A stretch of DNA of 64,000 bases. Source: Bartonella bovis 91-4 (lineage in GTDB: Bacteria; Pseudomonadota; Alphaproteobacteria; Rhizobiales; Rhizobiaceae). The position numbers and the translations under genes are program-made. This document shows, one piece after another, positions 41,145 through 50,400 of the stretch. A model generated the notes under the pieces. That model did not search any database, had not been told where the DNA came from, and saw nothing but the letters and a program-made list of their open reading frames with translations. Numbering within the stretch: the first letter of the stretch is position 1; each line of letters starts with the position of its first letter. Where the stretch lies: contig NZ_CM001844.1 in the NCBI RefSeq assembly GCF_000384965.1, forward strand, positions 655,341 to 719,340, read 5' to 3'.

Positions 41145-42422
41145 TTACTGTTTATATGCCGTAATAACAAGACTAGTATTTTGACCGCCAAAACCAAATG
41201 AATTAGATAAAACCGCATTAACGCAAGCTTTACGGCTATAATTAGGAACAACATCCAAAGGGATAGTAGGATCTGGATCATCATAATTGATCGTGGGGGG
41301 AAGTATTCCCGATTGGATAGTTAAAAGTGAAAAGACAGCTTCTATAGTGCCAGCAGCAGTTAAAGTGTGCCCAATCATTGATTTATTGGAAGAAACGGGA
41401 ATATGTTCTAAAATATCACCAAATACCTTTGATAATGCTAGATATTCCATCTTTTCATTTTCAGGTGTAGAAGTTCCATGTGCGTTGATATAATCAATTT
41501 CATTGATTGTTATTTGTGCATCAGCTAATGCTTTACGTACTGCTTCAGTTGCTGGGGATGCGTCGGGTTTTGAACGAGTACGGTGGAAATCATCTGCTGT
41601 TTCTCCACAACCAGCTAGAATTCCCAGAACTTTTGCTTTACGCTCTAGAGCACTTTCAAGAGATTCAAGAACAAGAGCACCCGATCCTTCTGCCATGACA
41701 AAGCCGTTTCGGTCACGGCTAAATGGTTTTGATGCTTTTTCTGCGGGATCATTATGGGTTGAAAGAGCAGATAATAAAGAAAAACGAATAAGAGATTCCG
41801 CTGAAACTGAACCGTCAGTAGCGATGATAAGTGCGCGATCTGTTTCCCCTCGTCGAATAGATTCCACACCTAGTTGAATTGCCGTCGCGCCAGATGCACA
41901 AGCAGTTGAAAGTGTAATAGGAAGCCCCTTTGTTCCAAATGTTTTTTGCAGTTTTTCTGCAATTGCTCCAAATTGCGTTGTTTCGAAAAGTGCATACTGA
42001 GGCTTACGGCTACAGACTTCGAGAAGATGCGCATAAGAAGGTTCATCATTAGATACCTCTTCTTGATCAAGAGCAAAACGAGCTTTCCACTCAAGTTCAA
42101 CAGGGGGAGCTGCTAAGAATAATGGTCCATTAAAATTTGTTTTATCAAGATTGGCTTGCTCTAAAGCTTCTTCTGCTGCAAGATGTGCTAGTTTTTCAGA
42201 AAGAGCTGAAGCTCCAATTGTGCTTTCTTGAAGAAAATCAACTGTTCCTGCAATAATTGTATTTAATCCTTCAACAGGAAAGCGTGTTATTTTATGAATA
42301 CCGCTAACGCCATTGATTAATTTTTGCCAATTTTCTTGTTTACCTTGCCCTAGTGATGTTACAATTCCTGTTCCAGTTATTGCTATAAGTGGACGTCCGA
42401 AATGATCGTTATATTCCGTCAT
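41145..42422 (-). CDS. fabF1XL: Beta-ketoacyl-ACP synthase, catalytic partner
   Basis: Ketosynthase II-type enzyme for elongating the lipid A very-long-chain fatty acid on AcpXL. The 425-residue protein has the full catalytic triad: Cys in LSTACASGATAIQLG near residue 180, His in NAHGTSTPENEKM near 315 and His in NKSMIGHTLTAAG near 352. AAAAGGAA precedes the ATG at 42422. It follows, 11 bases on, a ketosynthase-like gene with no triad, so the two may form a heterodimer. Confidence 0.92.
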   Translation of the reverse strand: MTEYNDHFGRPLIAITGTGIVTSLGQGKQENWQKLINGVSGIHKITRFPVEGLNTIIAGTVDFLQESTIGASALSEKLAHLAAEEALEQANLDKTNFNGPLFLAAPPVELEWKARFALDQEEVSNDEPSYAHLLEVCSRKPQYALFETTQFGAIAEKLQKTFGTKGLPITLSTACASGATAIQLGVESIRRGETDRALIIATDGSVSAESLIRFSLLSALSTHNDPAEKASKPFSRDRNGFVMAEGSGALVLESLESALERKAKVLGILAGCGETADDFHRTRSKPDASPATEAVRKALADAQITINEIDYINAHGTSTPENEKMEYLALSKVFGDILEHIPVSSNKSMIGHTLTAAGTIEAVFSLLTIQSGILPPTINYDDPDPTIPLDVVPNYSRKACVNAVLSNSFGFGGQNTSLVITAYKQ

Positions 42423-42433
42423 GGAAATTCCTT

Positions 42434-43609
42434 TTAAACAGCAGCTAAGTGCACTATACCTTCGGCTCTTTTTATACCAATTGTAGTGGCTAATGCTTCA
42501 TGTACTTCTCCAGAAAATGGTTTTTCATGAGTACTCAATGTTGGAAAACTAAGTTTTTTCTCAACAGAAATGGCAGCTAATGCGAGCGCTAAGAGAAATT
42601 GCGCTTCTCGTAAGTAGCCAAATAATGTTGTTATACCACGGTAAGGTATATTAGCAGCATCAAGTGCACTTTGTTCTGCTTTTGTTGCTTCATGCGATCC
42701 TGAAGCACCTGAAATTGTAAAAGCAGATTTAGCCGTTATTGTTTTCAACATTGTAGCAATTGTATCTTTAAGTGGAATTTTTGTCCTATTTGTTTGATCT
42801 GTAATGATTTGGCTTATTTCAGCATAAACACGAGCATTTCGCTTTTTTGCTTGTTCACCTTTTTCAAGAACTAAAAAAATGCCCACAGAACCAGTTATTA
42901 TTTCACCGCCAAGAGAGTTTTTACGCCCCCAAACTGGCGACCAACCATCACGTGCTAAAAGGCCCCCAAGCCCATGAGCTAACAACATATCATAGCTTTG
43001 AGCGTTATAGGAGCTGCCTACTAAAACGTGTGTACTCTGTCCTGCTCGAATCCGGGCAACAGCTACTTGAACAGCAGAAAGTCCACTACCTTCTTCACCC
43101 ATAAATGTACGAGAAGAGCCTGTTACTTTATGAACAATTGAAATATTACCAGCTAAAAGATTAGATAATTGTGCTAAAAACAAAGTTGGTCGGAGTTCAG
43201 TTGAAAGAACAGAGTTAAGCATAGAAGCATGATTATCTGTTGTGCGTGCTTTAGCGAGAATTTGTGTATCAACAGCAATATCACGTTCGCCTCCACTAGC
43301 AGCAACGATCATATCCATTGTTGATGTTAACTGTTCATTGTTTTTTATTCCAGCATCTTCAAGAGCAAGGCCAGCTGCATAGGTACCAAGACGTTGCCAT
43401 GTTTCCATTTGTCGTTGATCACTACGTTTTGGAATTTGTAGATTCCAATCGACTTCAGTTAATTTATGGACAGTGTAAGGTGAAAAACTTGTACAATCTA
43501 GATTTGGTATAACTTTAGGATCGTTCAATTTTTGCCAATGACAATCAACCCCTTCACCTAAAGAGCTTATCAGTCCTATACCGGTAATGAATACAGATTG
43601 ATCGCGCAT
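42434..43609 (-). CDS. fabF2XL: Ketosynthase-like protein lacking the active site
   Basis: Ketosynthase-fold protein of about 391 residues in the very-long-chain fatty acid cluster. The expected Cys position (aligned from IRAGQS backwards) falls on MGEEGSG, near Glu173, and neither HGT nor GH histidine motif is present (GASGSHEATKAEQ and LFGYLREAQF occupy those places). It cannot be a conventional condensing enzyme. A non-catalytic partner of the intact ketosynthase downstream, like the chain-length factor of type II polyketide synthases, is a fair inference. The ATG at 43609 gives the family N terminus; a TTG at 43624 overlapping the acpXL stop has a better ribosome site (AAAAAGG). Confidence 0.85.
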   Translation of the reverse strand: MRDQSVFITGIGLISSLGEGVDCHWQKLNDPKVIPNLDCTSFSPYTVHKLTEVDWNLQIPKRSDQRQMETWQRLGTYAAGLALEDAGIKNNEQLTSTMDMIVAASGGERDIAVDTQILAKARTTDNHASMLNSVLSTELRPTLFLAQLSNLLAGNISIVHKVTGSSRTFMGEEGSGLSAVQVAVARIRAGQSTHVLVGSSYNAQSYDMLLAHGLGGLLARDGWSPVWGRKNSLGGEIITGSVGIFLVLEKGEQAKKRNARVYAEISQIITDQTNRTKIPLKDTIATMLKTITAKSAFTISGASGSHEATKAEQSALDAANIPYRGITTLFGYLREAQFLLALALAAISVEKKLSFPTLSTHEKPFSGEVHEALATTIGIKRAEGIVHLAAV

Positions 43610-43620
43610 AGTAAAAAGAG

Positions 43621-43905
43621 TCAATTAGCCTTTTTCAAGGTAATGAGTTCATCAATTTTTGCACAAAGGTTTTTAAGAACAAAATATTCTTCGGTTGTAA
43701 CAATACCTTCATTAATTTCTTGAGTCCACTGTTCTAGCGGAATTTTAATTCCAAAAGCTTTATCAAGAGCAAAAACGATATCAAGAAAATCCAGACTATC
43801 GATTCCTAAATCATCAATTGTATGACTTTCAGGCGTAATCATGCTGCGATCGACTTCACTAATTTCCGCAATAACATCAGCGACTTTATCAAAAGTAGAG
43901 TGCAA
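43621..43905 (-). CDS. acpXL: Specialised acyl carrier protein AcpXL
   Basis: Carrier on which the very-long-chain hydroxy fatty acid of lipid A is built and from which LpxXL takes it. The 94-residue protein has the phosphopantetheine serine in [18 protein letters not shown] near residue 37 and matches rhizobial AcpXL over its length ([11 protein letters not shown] at the start, [15 protein letters not shown] at the end). The start is a TTG at 43905, supported by AAGGAAT eight bases upstream. It is the first gene of the cluster acpXL-fabF2XL-fabF1XL-dehydrogenase-lpxXL. No fabZXL gene follows it, unlike in Rhizobium. Confidence 0.94.
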   Translation of the reverse strand: MHSTFDKVADVIAEISEVDRSMITPESHTIDDLGIDSLDFLDIVFALDKAFGIKIPLEQWTQEINEGIVTTEEYFVLKNLCAKIDELITLKKAN

Positions 43906-43978
43906 TGTGTAATTCCTTATTATAGGTTGATAGCTTCATAAAACATTTAAATATAACTCTATCTAGCTTTTTTTACCT

Positions 43979-44050
43979 AAAAAAAAAAGACTTAATCCAA
44001 AATGCAACTATCTTTTCAATATGAAAAATGAATTTGCGATGGATTAAGTC
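43979..44050 (-). terminator. Long terminator hairpin after maeB
   Basis: On the minus strand TGGATTAAGTC opposite GACTTAATCCA (plus-strand 44040-44050 and 43989-43999) forms an 11-base-pair stem. An inner GCAA/TTGC pair and a TTTTCA/TGAAAA tip follow, then an unbroken run of ten T. It lies 56 bases past the maeB stop. The size of about 72 bases is large for a simple terminator, so a small RNA end is possible. Confidence 0.8.
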
Positions 44051-44106
44051 ACAATTTTTGACGATTTATGAGGAGATACTTTAAATTTTATCGTAATGAG
44101 GGTTAC

Positions 44107-46428
44107 TTATTTTTTATCATGAAGTTTTTTTCTATTTGCGGCAAGCACTGCCAGTGCTGTCATATTGACAACCCCTCGTGAAGTTACTGAAGGTGTAAGA
44201 ATATGCACAGGGCGTGCTGCCCCAATTAAAATAGGGCCAACATGGAGTGAATCTGTTAGATTTTTTACAATATTGAGTGTGATATTGGCCGCATCAAGTG
44301 TTGGAAAAACAAGCAAATTAGCTTCTCCCTTGAGACGTGAATCAGGAAAAACACGATCACGAAAAATTTGAGAAAGTGCAGAATCACCATGCATTTCCCC
44401 ATCTGCCTCCAGATCTGGGTATAACTCTGCCAAGATTTCAGCTGCACGACGCATTTTACGCGCGCTTTCTGTATTTTTAGAACCAAAATTTGAATGTGAT
44501 AATAATGCTACTTTTGGTGTTATACCAAAAGCTTCAACTTCCTGTGCTGCCAACACTGTCATTTCCACTATCTCTTCTGCAGAAGGATTTTCGTTAACGT
44601 AAGTATCCGTTAAAAAAAGAGTGTTATGCGGAAAGATAAGTAAACTAACAGAAGAAAAACGGCTAACATTAGAATCAAGTCCAATAATTTGCTCGATTAA
44701 TTGAAGATTACGTTCAAAACGTCCTTCTAAACCGCAAATCATTGCATCAGCTTCTTCACGCATAACTGCAAGGGCAGCAATAGCTGTTGTTGATGTTCTT
44801 ACAATTGTTTTTGCAACTTCAGGTGATACACCACATCTACCTGTATAACGAAGCAATAAATTAACATAATCACGAAAACGTGGATCATCTTCTGGATTTG
44901 TGAGCTCAAAGTCTACACCGGGACGAATTCTTAAACCAAAGCGCTCTAATCTAGATTCCACTACATGTGGACGACCAATGAGAAGAGGAATTGCAGTTTG
45001 TTCTTCAAGAACAATTTGTGCTGCACGAAGTACACGTTCATCTTCGCCATTGGCATAAATTACACGTTTGCGTTTTGCTGTTTTCACACTAGCAAAAACA
45101 GGTTTCATTGTTAGACCAGAACGGTATACAAAACGATTAAGGTTATCATGATAAGCAGCAATATCTTCAATTGGCCGCATTGCTACACCAGTTTCCATTG
45201 CTGCATTAGCAACTGCAGGTGCAATACGTAGTATTAAACGTGGATCAAAAGGGAAGGGGATAAGATAATCTGGACCAAAATTAGATGTTTCTTTTGAATA
45301 GGCAAGTTCTGCAACATCTGAAGATTCTTCACGGGCAAGGGCAGCAATGGCATGAACTGCAGCTATTTTCATTTCTTCATTAATTGCAGTAGCACCAACA
45401 TCTAATGCACCACGAAAAATATAAGGAAAACAAAGGACATTATTGACTTGATTGGGATAATCAGAACGTCCTGTGCAGATCATTGCATCTGGTCGTACAG
45501 CACGCGCTTCTTCTGGCATGATTTCCGGTGTTGGATTAGCAAGTGCTAAAATTAAAGGTTTTGAAGCCATTTTTTTGAGATATTCAGGTTTTAAAACACC
45601 ACCTGCTGAAACACCTAAAAAAACGTCTGCATCATCAATAATCTCGGATAAAGTTCGTGCATCAGTTTTTTGAGCATAATTGATTTTCCAACGATCCATA
45701 AGTGTTTTGCGGCCTTTATAAACAACACCGTCTAAGTCACTAAGCCAAATATTTTCAACTTTTGCTCCAAGACGAACCAAAAGATTGAGACAAGCCAAGG
45801 CAGCAGCACCTGCACCTGAAGTAACTATTTTTACATCTTCAATTTTTTTACCAGCAAGATGTAATCCATTTAGTACAGCAGCAGAAACAATAATGGCAGT
45901 TCCATGTTGGTCATCATGAAAGACTGGAATATTCATTTTGGCACGAAGTTGTTCTTCGATTTCAAAGCATTCAGGAGCTTTGATGTCTTCAAGATTGATA
46001 CCACTAAATGTCGGCTCCAACGCAGATACGATTTCTACCATTTGCGCAATATCAGGTGCATCAAGTTCAATATCAAAAACATCAATATTCGCAAATTTTT
46101 TAAATAAAACAGCTTTTCCTTCCATAACAGGTTTAGAAGCAAGCGGACCAATGTTTCCTAATCCTAAAACAGCCGTTCCATTTGATATAACAGCCACCAA
46201 ATTGGAACGGGAAGTATATTGAGCTGCTAGGTTTGGATCTTTATGAATTGCAAGACATGGCGCAGCAACGCCGGGAGAATAAGCAAGCGCTAAATCACGT
46301 TGATTACCAAGCGGTTTTGTTGCTTGTATTTTTAGTTTTCCAGGTTTTGGATATTGGTGGTAAAAAAGCGCTGCGCTATCAAGTTCAGTTTGATGTGAAC
46401 TGACTTTATTATTTGATTTTGTAGACAT
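44107..46428 (-). CDS. maeB: NADP-dependent malic enzyme with PTA-like domain
   Basis: Decarboxylates malate to pyruvate. The 773-residue protein joins a malic-enzyme part (about 1-430) to a phosphotransacetylase-like part (about 440-760), the usual MaeB/Tme arrangement, where the second domain is regulatory. Visible motifs are YSPGVAAPCLAI near residue 48, GTAVLGLGNIGP near 85, FHDDQHGTAIIVSAAVLNGL near 160 and NPTPEIMPEEARAV near 290. The ATG at 46428 (MSTKSNNK) has GGA ten bases upstream; the open frame extends 36 codons further without a ribosome site. Bartonella relies on amino acids for carbon, which fits a malate-to-pyruvate route. Confidence 0.93.
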   Translation of the reverse strand: MSTKSNNKVSSHQTELDSAALFYHQYPKPGKLKIQATKPLGNQRDLALAYSPGVAAPCLAIHKDPNLAAQYTSRSNLVAVISNGTAVLGLGNIGPLASKPVMEGKAVLFKKFANIDVFDIELDAPDIAQMVEIVSALEPTFSGINLEDIKAPECFEIEEQLRAKMNIPVFHDDQHGTAIIVSAAVLNGLHLAGKKIEDVKIVTSGAGAAALACLNLLVRLGAKVENIWLSDLDGVVYKGRKTLMDRWKINYAQKTDARTLSEIIDDADVFLGVSAGGVLKPEYLKKMASKPLILALANPTPEIMPEEARAVRPDAMICTGRSDYPNQVNNVLCFPYIFRGALDVGATAINEEMKIAAVHAIAALAREESSDVAELAYSKETSNFGPDYLIPFPFDPRLILRIAPAVANAAMETGVAMRPIEDIAAYHDNLNRFVYRSGLTMKPVFASVKTAKRKRVIYANGEDERVLRAAQIVLEEQTAIPLLIGRPHVVESRLERFGLRIRPGVDFELTNPEDDPRFRDYVNLLLRYTGRCGVSPEVAKTIVRTSTTAIAALAVMREEADAMICGLEGRFERNLQLIEQIIGLDSNVSRFSSVSLLIFPHNTLFLTDTYVNENPSAEEIVEMTVLAAQEVEAFGITPKVALLSHSNFGSKNTESARKMRRAAEILAELYPDLEADGEMHGDSALSQIFRDRVFPDSRLKGEANLLVFPTLDAANITLNIVKNLTDSLHVGPILIGAARPVHILTPSVTSRGVVNMTALAVLAANRKKLHDKK

Positions 46429-47422
46429 TTTTGTGATATCCGAGTTAATATATTTTATAGGGACATTGCCATTTATAATAAGATTATGTCCGCTAAAAGA
46501 TTCTAATTTTAAATATAAGAAGGCATAAATACGCACAAATTCTTGTGAATTTTCAAACTAATACACCAGATTAATTTATTTACGTTAATTAATAATTTCA
46601 TTAACATTATTATTTTTGCCTCCTTAACAATTTTTACAACAATTGATCAGTTTGAAAAGGCCCTGATAAGATAGTGTTGGTGGTTATATTACAAGTAGTT
46701 ATGTTTTTGTAATGCTTACAAGAAATGATGCAAGCTTAATATGTATGCTGAAAATGGAAAAAAATCTAAATTTATGATTGATGTGCAGAGGGATACAAAG
46801 ATAGTTATAAATACGCTTAATTATTTGTAAAATAACATTTAGCATTACTTTTATAACCCTTATGAGAATAATTTTATTTTGGATAAAGTTTGTCATAAAT
46901 TTTTCGTATTTTAACTTTTCCAATTCGTAACATCCAAGATTGTTATTATTACTAACAAAAGTTCAAGTAAATGTATTGAAAATGATACGCTTTATTCTCC
47001 TTTTGTCCATATATTTGGAATAACATTCGTCATTTCTATATTAAATTAAGATAATTTCTGCTGTTGTTTTCTGAAGTGTATTGAATAGCGTTTATTCATG
47101 ACCATATGTAGTTTATTATTCCGGCACATGTGCACATACTTTTTCTTGTGTTCTGTTTAAGCATAAACGGGCGGTTTATGATTTTTTATCTTAATTCCAT
47201 GAAGTATACTTCTCTTATAAGCAAGTAACGGGATTTTGAAACAACATTTACGCTTTTGACTTACTAAGTATGCTTAAAAAAGAATATTAGCAAGTTGAAT
47301 GATGAAGAAACTGCTGCTTGTAGTTGAACGATGTAAAAGTTAGCTACTTTTACGGTTAAAACTTATTAGTATTATTCATAACATTGTATAAATTCATGAT
47401 GATGATGATTAATTAATACAAT
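46429..47422. other. Long AT-rich intergenic region upstream of maeB
   Basis: Nearly 1 kb with no supported gene. A 74-codon minus-strand frame at 46699-46923 has no ribosome site and no family resemblance. The region carries the maeB promoter on the minus strand. Otherwise I see nothing; it may be an eroded gene. Confidence 0.5.
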
Positions 47423-47457
47423 AAAAAAAGGAAAAAGTTATTCTTTTTCCTTTTTTT
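47423..47457 (-). terminator. Terminator after the giant coiled-coil gene
   Basis: A 15-base-pair perfect stem (47423-47437 with 47443-47457) around a TTATT loop, with long A and T flanks. It lies immediately past the stop at 47464 on the minus strand. Confidence 0.85.
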
Positions 47458-47463
47458 GTTGGT

Positions 47464-50400
47464 TTATTGAATGCGTCCACTTGCATGGGCAAGCATAGTA
47501 TAAACTTTTCCGGTATCTGATATTAAATATTGTCGTGCTGTACGGGTATTTCCAGAACTACGGGATACATCACGTAATAATTTTTCAAAATCTGCAATGT
47601 ATTGATTGACTAAGTTTTTAAAATTAATATCATTTGTATATTTTTGTTTAATCATTTCAAATATTATTTTCCCGCTTGAGGTATAAATCTGCTCAGTTAT
47701 GATATTTTTTTGTCCACGCCGATAATGATTCCATAACTCAACAATCGCGTTATGATTAATAGCTTGTAAAATACTTGTTGCTAATGAATTAAGAGATCCA
47801 TTCGCAGAATGAGATTTTGTTTGTACTGATGAAGCAACTGAGCTGTTATTAGTGCTTTCAGGTTGTGTTTTTTCACACGAAGCTTCTGCCAGCAAATCTG
47901 ATACCCATCTGTTTTGATTTGGTTTGCTTTGTTCTTGAGACCAAATAGGCTTTGGTGGCACTATCTTCTTTGTGGTTTCAGAAGAAGTACTATTGACCCC
48001 ATTTGACGTTAATGATGTAGTTATGGCTGACATCAATTGATCTTTTCCGCTATTTTTGTCATTGTTTTGTATAACATTTGTTAAGTCCTTTAATGCTGCA
48101 ATTTGTTCATTCAGAGTGTAACGGACTGTTTGTATTGTTTCTTTTGTTTGCTCTGGTAGTTTTTGAATATTCTCATTAATATCATTATTAACTTTTAAAA
48201 GTTGTAAACGAATTTCACCAGCTAATTTACGTATATCTTCTGCAGCTCCTGAGAAACGTGCTGAAACTTCATTGATAAGTTGATTAAGTGTCTGTTCCAG
48301 TAATTGCGTAGAATTACGTGTATTTTCATCGGTGTGTTTAAATGCTAAACTAAGAGTATCTTCATAATGTTTGATAAATTGATTAATCTCATCAGACTTT
48401 GAAACAAGAGTATTGCTCAGCGTAGATAGTGCATTTCGTTTTTCTTCAAGTGTTACACTCAATGCATTTTCTGATTTCTCGAGCATATGAATGGTGTCAG
48501 AAAGTGTTTGAGCATGTTCGCTGAAATTTATTGTGATATGACTAATTTTATCAAATGTATTTTGCATAAACTCTTGCAGAGTTTCCATATTATTATTGAG
48601 CGCTTGACCTGAAGTTGATAAGTGCTCTGCTGCTTGATTGGTATTTTGGAAGAAATTATTTGTTGTTTCATTAAATTGAGTGTCAATATTTTGAACTGTT
48701 GATATCAAAATATTACTATTTTCGTGGATATTATAAATTGATTGATTCAACTGCTCAAGGATTGCCGAGACATTATTGATAAGGTCTTCTTTCATCGTAG
48801 CCATGGTCTGAATAGTTTCAGAATTGGTTTGTGCAAAAGTATTTACCCAAGCTTCATTTTGTGCGTAAATTCTTTGTTCAGCATCTTGTGTTGAGAGGGC
48901 AAGTTGTTCACTGATATGCTGCGTTAAATTACCAAATGATTCAGTTGTATGTTGTGCAGTTTGATTTAAATAATCTGTTAATTCTGTTAACTGTTCAACA
49001 TATCCTGAAACTTGAGAAGCTGTTTGATTGTTTGCTTCTTCTAAACGATTACTTATATCAGACAGCCGATACCCTAAATTACTTTCAAGCTCCTGCATGG
49101 ATTGATAAAGAACATTAGAGCGTTCATTAAGTAATTGTTCAACAGCTGTTGTTGAAGAATGAATTGCTTCATTAAATAATGTTTGTACATTATTGTTTGC
49201 TATTGTAAAGGCTTCTGCAGTATAAGCCGTCTGCTCTTCTAGGACAGAGAGAATTTTCTCACTGGTGTTATGAATCGTTTGCTCAACGTTTGATACAATA
49301 CGATTACCAGATTCAAAAATAATATTTTCCGCCCTTGCAGTTATATCATTAACAGATGAAACAAACTGGTTACCGGCAGAAAGGATAGAGGTTTCTGATT
49401 TTTCTGCTTGATCGGCCATTATCAATGCCGCTTGCTGAGAAGCGTTGATAAGTTTTTCTTGTACTTTATTTGTTTCATCATCTAATGATAAAAGCATTTG
49501 TTCACTCGTGGAGGCAAGAATATCAGATGCTTCCATGACTTTGTTATGTAAACTACCTGTGACTGTATTAACAGAATTCTCTAGTGTTCCGCATATATTA
49601 TCTATGCTTGTTTCCAACGTTTGCTGGATTGTTTGGGTATGCTCATTATTAAGGGTAATAGATGTTTTTAGAGTTTCAGAGTGTTCCTCAAATACAGATG
49701 TTTGTTCTTTAATAGTTTCACATATTTGGCCCATTTTTTCAGATAATGTCTCCCCTAACGTAGTTACACGTTCAAAGATTTGACCTGTTCTATTTTCTAG
49801 ATTTTCGTCGAATGATTCTATACGATTTTCAAAGGTTTCAAACAGTATCTCATTAGATTGAGAAAGAGTATCCTTTAAAGTTTCAGTATGATTTTCAAGG
49901 TTTTTGATGTGGTTTTGGACAGCTTCGGTAATAGTTTTATTATTATTATCAATAACATTTTCAACCAAGTCCATTTGCTGTTTTAAGGCTGTATCGATGT
50001 GTATGTCGCTTTTTGCGATGATATGATGGATTGTTTCCATGCGTTGCTCGATCGTGCGAGTTTGATCTGCAAGAACTTCATTAAGAGAAAAACTATTGGC
50101 AGCCAAAGAATCGCGCAAGGCTTCAGCACGTATATCAATATTTTTAGCTTGCGTTTCTAAGGCATCTTGAGTGGTTTGGCAGCTTTGCGTAATGGTTTCT
50201 CGTAGTTTTTCTGTGCAATGGACTATAGCGAACAGGTGATTTTCCGCGCGCTGGTCAATGATTTGAATATTATCAGTTAAAGTTTTTTCAATGGATGATA
50301 CATTTTGAGTTAACTCATCAATTTGATTTCTCAATGTATCAGCAATCTTATCCTTTTCGCTGGTGAGCATATTTTCCATTATATTTCTTTGATCAGCAAT

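Noticed and set aside
41503..41877. 124-codon plus-strand frame opposite fabF1XL
   Set aside because: Arginine- and serine-rich shadow of a well-supported ketosynthase gene; no start signal.
46699..46923. 74-codon minus-strand frame in the maeB upstream gap
   Set aside because: No ribosome site, low-complexity composition and no recognisable family.
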